NCBI GenBank assembly: GCA_009746045.1
Contig: RPFO01000333.1
Location: 653,446-717,445, forward strand
Length of the DNA: 64,000 nucleotides
Direction: 5' to 3'
Source: Mesostigma viride
Taxonomy: Eukaryota > Streptophyta > Mesostigmatophyceae > Mesostigmatales > Mesostigmataceae
Below are positions 9,620 through 21,200 of the stretch, one piece after another. Within the stretch, counting starts at the first letter, position 1, and every line of letters starts with the position of its first letter. The translations under genes were made by a program, and so were the position numbers. Under the pieces are notes generated by a model. The model ran no database searches and was not told where the DNA came from. It saw nothing but the letters and a program-made list of their open reading frames with translations.

Positions 9620-11049
9620 GCTCCAGACAAACTTAGGCGGTTAGTTAGCAAAAAGATTTGGTATCCTTTGCATTACCTGGTCATTGCAGCCACAGGACTC
9701 GCAGTTTTGTCAGTCATAGAGAAGCTATGTGCATCAACGATACGGTGTGGCTGGTGGCAGCATATACGTACGGCTCGACGGCAATGGACAGGGCGCCTAG
9801 CGCCGCTCTCGGAAATGCCAGAAAGGCAGCAATTGGATTGCTCCGGAGGTGCTCCGATAGGCGCTTTCCGGCGTCCTCGCCTGAAGTGCACAGACGAGGA
9901 CACAAAGAGAAAGTCCATGAGGGAAAAAGGCCGCGCCGTGTGCATAATTCACACGGTTTCCTCCAGATGAAAGAAGGTTCGCTTGACAGAGGGCATAGAG
10001 AGACACGCACCATCATATCCTGACCCAGAATCCATAGAGCATTTTATCGGACGACGAATAGCTAGGCATTTCTCCGAGGGCGTGCCACGGCCGCGAGGGC
10101 AGTCTGGTTTCCTCAACAGCTGACGACCCAGGTACAACGACTGCATCGGGGTGGTGCATAGTAAACTCGCCATGCCCGAAACTAACAGTTCCCTCACACT
10201 TCCCGCTGCAAAAAAACGAAGCACCAATGTCTAATTATGGCGTGCTTTCCCTGGTAGTGCGTATGGTAAAACCCTTGTGCTGTAGAACTGCTGAACTCTG
10301 GTAAGCTTGTGGGCGTAAATTGCCATGGGCGGTAATTTGGCAGCAATATCCGCTCTGGGTGAGCAAAGCGAGCAGTACAGGAGCAACGTTGAGCTCAAAG
10401 CTTGGCTTGAGTCAGCAATGGACTCTCGGCCGCCAGTAATCAATTCAATGGGAGATGTACCTCTACTCAAAATACGTAAAATCTTCACCGAGTAAACGAA
10501 GTTAGATTTGTAGAACTTTGTTTAGTAAAACGCGGGGATGTTAATTAGTAAAAAGCCCGTGATCAGGAAAAAAACGTAGCGAGGCTATGGCGGCGTAGAG
10601 GATAGCAGGCGATAGCTTCGGCCATCCGCGACCAGCGACATACCAACGGATTCGCCGTGAAAAGGTGCGTCTAACGATACCCATATAAGCAACTTTCATT
10701 TGGTCCTTGAGCCGCCACGCTATCTGTGATGTCGGCTGGCAAGGCGTACAGGAAGTACGGCTGATGCCTAGAGGCATACAGAATAGCGTGACGGCTCACT
10801 ACAAATGGACCTGGAATAGTGGTAGAACAGCTCAGGAAGCTGGACGCTTCCTGGTAGTGCTGTTTCTACTCACCCTTTACACCTTTAACCATGCGATCCT
10901 GCTGAGGAACAGGCTCTCGCATAACTCGGTGACCGGAAGTCACCATGACACCCGATACAGACCCAACCTGACATTGCAGTCACGGATGGTGCAATGCAGG
11001 CTTCCCCCAGCATAACCCCTGGAATGGGACACCTTTTTTCGCTATCTAA
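9620..11049. other. No recognisable gene (1.4 kb)
   Basis: Only short, mutually overlapping frames are present, none with a family motif. The phrase CTGGTAGTGC occurs twice, near 10250 and 10850. If the putative minus-strand gene is real, its 5' exons and promoter should lie here. The stretch ends abruptly where the LINE begins. Confidence 0.4.
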
Positions 11050-11058
11050 CTCTTTATT

Positions 11059-11259
11059 GCTCCTGTTGTCCTCGTTGTCATACCTGTTCCGGCGGCACGG
11101 CTGCCGGTCCTACCCCATGATCTCGACATGATGCCCTCCTCAACTGGCTCTATCGAGGAAGCGACAGCGCAGGACGACCCCTCGGCCAAACGGGCGCAGC
11201 CAACGGTCACCACAGCCGACGCAACCAAGCGGGCGCGTGCGTCGTCTTCCAAGGCATGA
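11059..11259 (+). pseudogene. LINE ORF1 C-terminal tail
   Basis: Sixty-six codons end at TGA 11257-11259. The sequence is acidic and Ser/Thr-rich, then basic (DDPSAKRAQPTV, DATKRARASSSKA), like the disordered nuclear-localising tail of a LINE ORF1 protein. It is separated from the endonuclease ATG at 11312 by about 50 bases, as expected for adjacent LINE ORFs. The rest of ORF1 is missing. Confidence 0.5.
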
Positions 11260-11311
11260 GAGGTACGCCAACGCTCGCATCCTTCTGCATTCTCTCCCCT
11301 TCTACTAACTT

Positions 11312-12772
11312 ATGAGTCAACTTACTATAATATCTTGGAACGTTCAGGGTTTAAATACTTATGGTGTTCGCACCCAGGGACAGTCTAAAATATCTGCGCT
11401 CCAGGCACAACTAGCCAGTATCACCCAACCCTATGTCGGCCCATCTCATGAAATCTGGGTAGGCCTACAAGAACATAAATTTCCTGGAATAGACGCCAAA
11501 GCGCTACAATCCTTTACAAGACGCACCCCAGACATGGAACGCAGATGGGCATGGGCACGGGGGACTAGTGGAGGCACTGCATTGCTACAATATCGACGTC
11601 CGCCACACCCTCATGTTCAACTGCACCCATGGGCCCAGCACACAGATACTGCTCCCAACACATGGCAGGGTCGCTGGACCCGGCAATGCATCTCCTGGGG
11701 CGGTAAGACTGGCTATATTATATCGGTATATGCCCCCAACGAACACTCTGACCGTATAAAATTTTTTGATGATTTGTTTGCTATGGTTGCCCCCCTCCTG
11801 GACCAATCTCATGAGGTCATACTAATGGGTGACTTTAATGTTGACCTAGACCATGGCCTTGGGCTTGAGACGACCTCGTTAGCCAACCACCTCACACGCC
11901 TCTCACTACAGGATGTTATCAAACCTCGCGACCATCTGCACACTCGAGAGTCCACTCGTCAGGGCACCCGCATCACTAGCCGTCTAGACTACATATTTAT
12001 GTCACCTTTTTGGGCATCCCTCATTTGTCACGCAGAGGTCATACGCTCCACAGTTTTTTCTGATCACTACCCCTGCCTTCTCACCATGGTGTATCACTCC
12101 AGCCCCCCCAGAGGACCAGGCGTCCCTCGCCTCAATAAAAAGCTGCTGGCTGACCCCGCCTTTCGCTCCCTAGTCCGAGAACAATGGCGGGACTGGAAAA
12201 CCAAGCAAGTAGAATACCCAAGCACTACTCTCTGGATGCAAGCATGCCTCTCGCACATCCTTGACTCCTCTAAGGCCTACGATCTAGAACAACGCCGCAT
12301 AAAAGGCAAAGACTACAATTACTACAAACGCGTTATTACTATGTTGCAATCCAAACCCCGCCTAGCCCCGCACGAGTTAACACGACTGCAACTGTGCCAG
12401 ACTGAGATGGATAAGCTACGCCTTGAACGCCACGCAGAAGCCCTAGATGTGGAAAATACATGGTGGCATGTCAAGGGTGAACGAATGAATAAGGAATTCT
12501 TTGCATTTATCCCACCCCCGCGCTCACAAACCACCATCACAGAAATTACAGACGAGACTGGCACCCATACCACCCCCCAAGACATCCTACAATCTGGACA
12601 TGCTTTTTTCTCCACCCTGTTCCGACAGAACCCGACCCTCTGCAAATACAGCCACACAAAAAATCCTCGATGCAATTCCCCACCGCCTCTCTCCGTCACA
12701 ACAAGCTCTACTAGACGCCAGCCCCACTATGGAAGAAACATCTCTAGCACTCCAACATCTCAAAACCGGTAG
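11312..12772 (+). pseudogene. LINE ORF2 part 1: APE-type endonuclease
   Basis: Starting at ATG 11312 (MSQLTIISWNVQGLNT), all hallmark APE-endonuclease motifs are present in order: SWNVQGLN, WVGLQEHKF (catalytic Glu), SVYAPNE, ILMGDFNVDLD (GDFN), SRLDYIF and VFSDHYP (SDH). This nuclease nicks target DNA to prime reverse transcription. A linker follows (KGKDYNYYKR, NTWWHVKGERMNKEFF). After FFSTLFRQNPT near 12640 the true frame moves to the next one. The remaining codons to 12772 are out-of-frame read-through. Confidence 0.85.
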
Positions 12773-14477
12773 CGCACCTGGTGCAGATGGCCTTCCAGTA
12801 GAGTTTTTTAAAACGTTCTGGCCCCTCATAGGCAGGGATCTATACCAATGCATCCTGGAAATCTGGAACACCGAAACTGTTGTGGGCCAGTGGTCGGAAA
12901 CAATCCTCATCCTCTTACACAAAAAAGGGGATAAAACAAGTTGGAAAAATTATAGACCCATTCGCATGCTCACAGTCCCTTACAAACTAGCCAGCAAACT
13001 CTTGCAACGCCGTTTCTACAGTGTACTAGATAATCTGATCGGCCCGGAACAAGTTGGATTCAGGTCCAACCTACACATCAGCGACAGCATCACCATGATC
13101 ATGGACATTGTTGATGACGCATGGCGCAACAATATTATAGGTCTTATTTTATTTTGGGATTTTGAAAAGGCATTCGACCGCATATGTTGGAAATACCTCG
13201 AGGCTATACTACACGGGCTTGGATTTGGACCTAAACTTATTAAGGTCAGTCTAGGCATGATCAAATCCCTCACTTGGCACCTACTAATTAATGGACATAA
13301 ATCCCACATAGGCCATAGCACACGCTCTCTCCCACAAGGCGACTGTCTCTCTCCCCTTCTCTTTCTGCTCGCTCACGCTGGCCTCTTCTTTCTTCATCAA
13401 CAGGACAGCCGTATTCAAGGCTACCCCCTCCCTCACCACACACGTGGTCTGTTTCAAACTGCTTACGCCGATGACACTACTAACATTTGCACCTCCCTGC
13501 GTGATGTTGATGCTGTGCTTGACAACATATCTACATACTGTACCGCCTCCCAACAACGCTGCAACGTGCAAAAGTCCACGGGCTTGCATATTGGCAGAAC
13601 AACCAACCCGACTCTCCAACCTACTAACCTGGCGGTGACATGGGTCCCGCCAGGAGGATACCACCTTTTGCATAACTGCCCTATCGGTCGGACAGCCGAA
13701 GGGAGGTTATTGGAAGTCAAAACCTTTTTATACGACGAATCACAACAACTGGGCAAACTTACTGGTGTACAACAGGTGGCCAACCGCTGGGCTGGCGTAC
13801 ACCGCCTCAGCCTCCGGGGCAAGGTCCTCGTTACGAACCAGCTGCTGTTCTCCAAGCTGCTGTACTTCGGTCAGGCCCACCCACCGGATGAACACACCGT
13901 GTCTCTTATTCAACGACTGGGGCATAACTTTGTTTGGAAAAAATCGAGCGATCTCAGCCGCCAGGTACACGGATGGATCAGAGAGTCAATGTCTTTTATG
14001 CCGTGGCCTCTTGGAGGACTAGGCTTACACAATATGCAATGGCGTTTATGGTCTGTGTATGCCAAACAAGTTATCTCTGCCCACATTGGTGTCAACACCC
14101 ACCCTGGATGTCTTCTGGCACGTGTAACCCTCTCACGTCTTACTCATCACTCCAATGGTATTTCCTGGCACTCTGGAGCCGCACTGCTTACTGCTCGCCT
14201 CCCCTCCCCGAAGCTCACCAGAGGTCTTCCTTGGTACTGGGCTCGTATATGGCAAGGCTTTATGGCACTTAAACCCGACCGCCTACTATTCCCCACACTA
14301 CGTGAGGAAGTTGCACGCCAACCCCTATTCTTTAATGATATATACCTCAACCCCCTTAATCGCCCCTTTGGATGCTTAAGTGGCCCTAACCCCTATGAAG
14401 GCTTCATAACATCCCCCCACCCTGTAACCACTATTCTCCACCTGTATATTCTCCACGGTGACTGCTACGCCTCTTAA
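12640..14477 (+). pseudogene. LINE ORF2 part 2: reverse transcriptase
   Basis: In the frame one base later than the endonuclease: LQHLKTGSAPGADGLPVEFF (motif 0), LILLHKKGDKTSWKNYRPI, LLQRRFYSVLDNLIGPEQVG, WDFEKAFDRICWKYLE (motif A with its Asp), LPQGDCLSPLLFLL (motif B) and FQTAYADDTTN (the catalytic YADD). The order and spacing fit the L1/plant L1 group. The catalytic residues are intact, but ORF2 is split from the endonuclease by an indel or shift near 12630-12650, and this frame stops at 14477, before the C-terminal domain is complete. Confidence 0.85.
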
Positions 14478-16078
14478 CATATAACGAACTGGCTGCCTGG
14501 GTCCCCAATATGCCTACTTATGCTGCCTGGGCCGCGCTAGTACAAGCCATACCCCCCGCTGGCACACACTCATGACTTCTCCCCGTGCCCCCTATAAAGC
14601 TGGTGAATGGTGCTGCTTTTGTCCATACAGCACGACCGCAACATGCTCGGGGAAGGTGATCGCAGAACTCCCCCTTGGAACCCTGCACGTTCAACTACTG
14701 GCGCCGCTGAGCGGCCACAATGGCTGTCTGGCTCAACTTACAACTGCAGTGGTGTTCCTCCCCACCCAGCTATGCCACCGGATTCGGGTTGTACCTTGGT
14801 CCCTTGAACAATCATGTGTATACCAACCCAACCCCAACCTTCCAGACGCTGCTATTATTTGGCTACATGTGGGATCAACCCGCCTGGACATGTTGTCATT
14901 GGATCCAGTGGAATTTGGCTGGGTGCTAAATCAGGGTGACAGCAGAACTGTAAAAGGCCTTTACGAGTACACGGCAGAGTGGGGCTACACAATGCTCTTG
15001 CATAAAAACCATCAATTCCACCCCGGACGGACACGCTGGGGCGCTACTGAGTGGCCTGGCCACACCTGGGTCCGCAACATCACCCTCGCCGCTGACCACC
15101 CGCTGATTGATCGCCGCGCGACCGACGTACAACACCTCTTGATGCACCGGTCCATCGGGGTTGGGGAGATCCTCCACCGGCGATTTCAACACCCTGCTAC
15201 ATGTTTATGTACCAACCCCACTGAAACTGTGGAACACCGATTTTTATGGTGTAGCCTCCAGGGAGTTTGGACCTGGTTGATTGGTTTATGGGCAGCCTGG
15301 ACGTCTGAGCCTATCATTAAATTAAATTAAATTAAATTATAACATGTCTCCGTTGGGAGATCATGTAGCACATATTCCAGGTTGGATGGGTGGTGTGGAG
15401 GAAGCCGCGTAATCGAACTAACCTAACTCTAAGCTATATCTAGTCTAGAAAAGCCTATCTACGCTACTCATCAAAACGGCTCCTCCGTTTGGGGGGAGGC
15501 GGCTTGCCCACAGGGGCTGGCGTGTGCGCCTTGACAATCTTCTTCCACCGCGTCTTGTCCTGCATGGCAGTCCAAAGACGGGAGAGAGAGTGGATGCGGT
15601 ACTCAAACTGGGCTGGGACCACTAGGTCGTCCAGCAACATCTGGGTATAGGTCATGGCATGTTTCCCTACCTTTTTCCTATCATACCGGTGTCTACCCGC
15701 TCCATTATCTTTGGCATCACTGGCACCCCTGGCCTTGAGCTCACCTTTTCACAACAAGCGTGGATATGGCTCCGCACATGCATGTTATATACAATCTGGA
15801 CGGTGTGAAACGATGTGGTGTTCAATAGGCGCACAGTTTTCGACAAAGCTGGGGTTCTCTCACGCTTCATTTACCTATGGAACTCCGGCATGCGACGCTA
15901 CTGGATGGTTGCAAATGAACAAAACAAAATCTGGGACCCTGGCGCGGACCAGGATAAGCCCAGCCCACTTGAGATCTTTCATGACCTCATGGGCAAAAAC
16001 AGGATCTTTACCCACATGCCCAATGACAACCCATTAGAAGTCCAGTGGCTTCCGTGGTCTAGTAAGGCTCCGTTTTAG
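14478..16078 (+). pseudogene. LINE ORF2 part 3: C-terminal region, interrupted
   Basis: The remainder is read in several frames: RLLTYNELAAWVPNMPTYAA up to a stop at about 14570; then VKGLYEYTAEW, CLCTNPTETVEHRFLWCSLQ (a zinc-knuckle-like LINE C-terminus) and VWTWLIGLWAAW to about 15312; then, beyond the inserted retroposon, ELTFSQQAWIWLRTCMLYTI, a TGA, and LSRFIYLWNSGMRRYWMVAN to the stop at 16076-16078. Finding the same protein on both sides of 15313-15658 shows that the D-type copy inserted into this LINE. Confidence 0.7.
15312..15658 (-). mobile_element. D-type retroposon (copy 3) inserted in the LINE
   Basis: The minus strand reads QMLLDDLVVPAQFEYRIHSL, RWKKIVKAHTPAPVGKPPPP, ending RSRFDE and a stop at 15464-15466, then the D-type 3' UTR and an (AATTT)n tail at about 15316-15338. 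TCAT occurs at 15312-15315 and at 15652-15655, a possible 4-base target duplication. Only the last 60 or so codons are present, so this is a strongly 5'-truncated insertion. It is younger than the LINE it interrupts. Confidence 0.7.
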
Positions 16079-16135
16079 CCACTGACATCTTGATACCCTA
16101 GGCTTAGCAGGGATTACCTATTGGCTATATTTGGA

Positions 16136-18228
16136 ATAAACGTACACCTATTTACCTGGAAAGTAAAAAGCCAGGCGTTGGCAGCGGGAGCTGCAGCAGA
16201 TCCATGCGCGGGAAACCGGAAATTTGCTTTGTGTACATTTTCCTCGGCCACATCGCTTTTCCTCGGCCGGTTACGAGGAGGCCCTTGGGCACAGGCCGAC
16301 GAAGGATGGCAGTTGAGCAGAACAGAAACGCAATGTTCACAACAGGATTTAATTAAAGCAACTGCCATCATGTAATGGTCCAGGGAAAAGTAGCTTTGTA
16401 ACCCAATTTCAATTTCTCCAGCTGCAATTGTCACGAAGCATTCAGTTTCCTTGCTGCCGGTTTATAGGTGTAAATGACATGCATGCCAATGAAGGATGAA
16501 GAAGCGTCCCACCTCGAATTTCAATGTAACTGTTCACCGAGAAAATCATTAATAAGCAGCTGCTAAAGAAGGCCGTAAAAAGTCGTTAGTCACGTTTGAG
16601 GGGCCGGGTATCAGCATGAGTTAATTTGCGTTGGTAAAAATATGGCAGCATGCTTGGCTTCATGCTGCGCACCTCCTTGTCAATATCCCTGCTCCGCGCA
16701 TGTGCAACGAAGTAGCTGCACATTGTCCATAGCAGGATGCACTCTGGCATTTGGGCGAAGCTATGGCCACTTGCCTGCGGCCTTGACCACTTGGAAGAAA
16801 GTCCCCCGCTCAACCGGCCACGAAAGTCGTTATTTGGCCCGAACGCTTGCCAAACGTATTCCATCAGGCCGTCCGGACCCAGCAGGTCATCCTGGTGACA
16901 CGGTTGGCGGTGATAACGGGTCTTCCTGGGAGCTGGACGACGCACGAGAGATAGCTCTGGCGGATGTGCTGGGACTCCACTATCGCCAAATCCCTGGGCC
17001 GGGTACGTGGCATCTGTTGGCGAATTTTGATGGGTTAAACGCGCTAGTGCAGATCTTCTCGGCTTGCGGATTTATTCTAACTTTCCTGCATCAATGTCTT
17101 ATATATGGCTATATCGTGATGGTCAGAGCATGTTAACCCTGACTGGTTAGAGGCCGAATCACGGTTATGTGGTGAGTTCCTGCGAGCAAGGTATTCCTTG
17201 GTCCAGAGGCAGTTCGGTAATCCTCACGCCACCTGTTCTGCACGCCTGTGCAACCGCTGTTCACCCGTTTTCACCCTTGTGCTGGCCATGGTCGCAATCG
17301 ATGGCATAGTGTGGAAATCTTGGTTGCGGCCGCAAATGCGGGGCCTGGGCTCGCGGCACGTGCCCAGGCTCCAGCTGATGTGTTCCTCACTGATGCGACA
17401 TGACCTGCTCCCACCACGAATAATAAATTACGTAATGTACGTGACTGTGCCACGTGAGTACCAACAAATGGACCTTCAACCCCAACGATCGAGGAGGGAG
17501 GGCGCCCTAGCTGCTCTCGTGCTGCCTCTAGTGGCACCACCACCATGAACCGTACTGTTGCAAAGAGTTCTTCGGGCTGCCCGCCAACACCACAACGGGT
17601 GTGAAGGGTAGGGAACCGGTAGGGCTGGGCAGTTTTGGTATTGGTGACTTGGACGTCCCATTCGCACGCGAGTATCCTTGGAAATCAGCGCTTTGCTTTG
17701 ATGTCGACACGCACACATCGGGGGAGACCCCAGATGCATGGGCATGGCACCCCATCCCGCGCAAGCGGGCGAACGCTGCGCCCTACAAGGAGCAGGGAAG
17801 GGACCCGCCAGTAGGGGGCGAATGCTGCGAGTCATGTGTACAGCATGCTCTTACCAGGGCAGGTCACACCACCCAAACAAAGACAATGGCAATGATGCAG
17901 CCCCCAGGGTTTTCCTGGCAAATTTTTTTAAGATGGCCGCTCGGCGCATGCATAGGGCCATGTGTCGTGCCGATTGCTAGCATGCTGGGCACACGTGCGC
18001 TCCACCTGCCACGGTATATTCTGAGTTTCACTGCTGTTTTTGTGGTAAGAACCTCCACTGCATCGGTAGTGAGACTGCCACGTTGACCTAGCACTTGCGA
18101 ATTGCTGGCTGCCGAGTTGTCCCTAACTGCTGTCATCCGTGTGCTTGTTTTTCCTTGCCCTACCATCTGCACTCATGCGCCTGCGGCACACCTATCTTTC
18201 TTCTGCCACCTGCCCCTCCCCGGTGCCA
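16136..18228. other. No firm gene; may hold 5' exons of the deacylase-exonuclease gene
   Basis: No long frame shows a known domain and no retroposon landmarks are visible. The plus strand has several short open stretches (for example SSWELDDAREIALADVLGLH near 16920-16980 and GDLDVPFAREYPWKSALCF near 17640-17700) that could be exons of the gene starting at about 18230. That gene lacks the N-terminal part of its YbaK domain and a convincing start codon. I could not connect these stretches by clear splice sites. Confidence 0.3.
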
Positions 18229-18229
18229 G

Positions 18230-21200
18230 CCAGCGCCCACCGCCATGGTGCCCCCCCCGCCCACGTGCACGCGTTCATCCTCCACCCCGACTTTGACGAG
18301 CACGGCCTTAGTTTTGCCGTACTGGTGGTGACATGTGACGGCGGTCACGGCAAGTGCCAGCACATCGACCGGAAGAAGGTGGCGGCCGTGCTGGGCGTGC
18401 GCACGACCGACTTGCATCCAGCAACGACCGCGCAGTTGGCGGGCATGGGCCTGGTGCGTGGGGGTGGAGAGGGGCGGATGGGCAAGCATGTTGACATACC
18501 GTATGAAATGTGGCGGATGTGTCCACTAGAAGAGTACTTGCATGCCTAATGTATGGGTCTGTGGCCATGCCATGCCATGCCATGCCATGCCATGCCATGC
18601 CATGCCATGCCATGCCGTGCCGTGCCGTGCCGTGCCGTGCCGTGCCGTGCCGTGCCGTGCCGTGCCGTGCCGTGCCGTGCCGTGCCGTGCCGTGCCGTGC
18701 CGTGCCGTGCCGTGCCGTGCCGTGCCGTGCCGTGCCGTGCCGTGCCGTGCCGTGCCGTGCCGTGCCGTGCCGTGCCGTGCCGTGCCGTGCCGTGCCGTGC
18801 CGTGCCGTGCCGTGCCGTGCCGTGCCGTGCCGTGCCGTGCCGTGCCGTGCCGTGCCGTGCCGTGCCGTGCCGTGCCGTGCCGTGCCGTGCCGTGCCGTGC
18901 CGTGCCGTGCCGTGCCGTGCCGTGCCGTGCCGTGCCGTGCCGTGCCGTGCCGTGCCGTGCCGTGCCGTGCCGTGCCGTGCCGTGCCGTGCCGTGCCGTGC
19001 CGTGCCGTGCCGTGCCGTGCCGTGCCGTGCCGTGCCGTGCCGTGCCGTGCCGTGCCGTGCCGTGCCGTGCCGTGCCGTGCCGTGCCGTGCCGTGCCGTGC
19101 CGTGCCATGCCATGCCATGCCCTGCCGTGCCGTGCCGTGCCGTGCCGTGCCGGCCCGGCCCGGCCGGGCCGGGCCGTGCCGTGCCGTGCCGTGCCGTGCC
19201 GTGCCGTGCCGTGCCGTGCCGTGCCGTGCCGTGCCGTGCCGTGCCGTGCCGTGCCGTGCCGTGCCGTGCCGTGCCGTGCCGTGCCGTGCCGTGCCGTGCC
19301 GTGCCGTGCCGTGCCGTGCCGTGCCGTGCCGTGCCGTGCCGTGCCGTGCCGTGCCGTGCCGTGCCGTGCCGTGCCGTGCCGTGCCGTGCCGTGCCGTGCC
19401 GTGCCGTGCCGTGCCGTGCCGTGCCGTGCCGTGCCGTGCCGTGCCATGCCATGCCATGCCCTGCCGTGCCGTGCCGTGCCGTGCCGTGCCGTGCCGGGCC
19501 GGGCCGTGCCGTGCCGGGCCGGGCCGGGCCGGGCCGGGCCGGGCCGGGCCGTGCCGTGCCGTGCCGTGCCATGCCATGCCATGCCATGCCATCCATTTTG
19601 CGCACCACTCCAGCTCACGTTCCCCACCCATCACGGGGCAGTGGTACCAGGAACCCACGTCCCTGCCCGAGCGGGTTGCTCCAGCCACGCTTGCATAGAT
19701 GCGAGCAATCTGCATGCACCAAGGATCGTCTGCCGCCCTGTTATAAACCAGAGGGGCGACCTGGTTTGGCTTGCGGACAATTATATAGGTGACCAAACAA
19801 CCAGCTGACTGTTTTGCCGCGGCCGCCAACCGTCGCCTCTTTCCCCTCTGCCCCCCCTCCCATTTGCAGGAAGTATGCCCCGCAACGCTGGCGCCAGAAA
19901 ACACCAAGGCCTCGGCCCCCTCGTTGCTGCTGTCGCAGCTGCTCTCTGTGCACGCCAAGGTGCTGGTGGACCCTGCGGTGTGCTCCCACGAGAGCATCAC
20001 CTTCAGGGCACGCACACGCACGGCCACTGGCGACGGCGGTGACTACAATTGTCTAGAGGTGGCCGTTGCTGATGTCATCCGTGTGACAGGCGCTGTCATC
20101 GCTGATGTCAGCGCGGGCAAGCTAGGGCGAGAAACACGTCCCCTCCTGGGGCGTTCCGCCTGGCGTGCCGGCTACCTGCCCGCTGGTACCGAAGTGACGG
20201 ACGTGGCAGGCACGTCGGGTGAGCAGGGGGCCACAGGGAGTGTCAATGCGGTACCTGGCGATGACCGGGCGATCGAGGAGGGGGGGGCCAGCGGGACGAG
20301 TAAGAGCACGGGGCGAGCACCCAAGGTCACATCATCCGGTAAAGGGTTTGGCCATGGGACGCAAACAGCACAGGAAGGCGCGTCTGCCAGTATACGGCAG
20401 GCCGCCGCACCGGGCAGCATCCAGGGCAAAGACATGGATGCCGTGCTGCCTCCATCCACCCCTTACAACCACGCGCGCAAGCTGCTGGTCTTGTCTCAGG
20501 CCGTGGATTGGGGCCACATTCGACGCCTGTACGCTCTCACGCAGACAGGGGAACTGCATGGAGCGGATGATGGCAGGCAGCGGCCGCGGTCGCAAGTGGC
20601 TAGCGCAGCCAGTTCACAAGGCAAAGTCCTAACGTTGCTGACAGGTGGCATGCAGCCGCCAGCTGTGGCGGCGACCGGTCGACCATCGGTGCAGGATGTG
20701 GTGAGTGGGCCCACCCAGCCCGGTGCGAGTGCAGCCACAGTGGGTAGAGAGGGAGGCGGCGAGGCTGCTGTGGCGGTTGTGGGAGTGGCACCTGGCGTCG
20801 CAACCCAGCCAAATGGGGCGTATGACGGAGCGCAACGACGTACCAACGGTGTTGTGGTGGATGCACCCTTGCTGGATGTGGTGGGTGTTATCGCCTCCAA
20901 ACGCCGCGTCGGCCGACTGCTGACATTCCTCACACTGCTCGTGCCCTCTGCATGCGATTTGCTGGCCGCTGGGGGGCCGGCACGTGCTGACGGGGGAGCT
21001 GACGATGGCTCCCTGATGGCCCCCCCGCTCCCTTTTGCTTCGCCCCCTTGCTCTGCGGAAGGGGATGCCGCCAGCACACGGGACGAGCCACGAGGTTACG
21101 TGCAGGTGATTGTGGGCAAGACGCTGGTGACAGCAGTTGGTGAAGAGGCGGCGTATGAGATGATGAAGAGGCTGCGCGTGGGTGGGGCGGTGTGGGTGCG

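Larger units (their letters stand above)
11050..16135 (+). mobile_element. L1-type LINE, 5'-truncated in ORF1 and multiply frameshifted
   Basis: In order: the C-terminal tail of an ORF1 (11059-11259), an APE-type endonuclease (11312 to about 12640), a reverse transcriptase (about 12640-14477), and the ORF2 C-terminal region (14478-16078) with a zinc-knuckle-like C..C...H..C block. A D-type retroposon interrupts this last region at 15313-15658. The 5' end begins abruptly near 11050; an in-frame stop at 11047-11049 shows that the coding frame does not continue into the flank. This fits 5' truncation during target-primed reverse transcription. The 3' end is uncertain; an aataaa stretch lies near 16134. 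The element is not functional. Confidence 0.85.

Noticed and set aside
16600-18086. Confident upstream exons of the fusion gene
   Set aside because: Some plus-strand pieces look protein-like, but no acceptor/donor pairs join them in phase and none matches the missing N-terminal part of YbaK.
18510-20027. Very long open frames (CRAVPCRAVP and ARHGTARHGT types) on both strands
   Set aside because: Produced by the stop-free five-base repeat in all frames; no start, domain or splice support.
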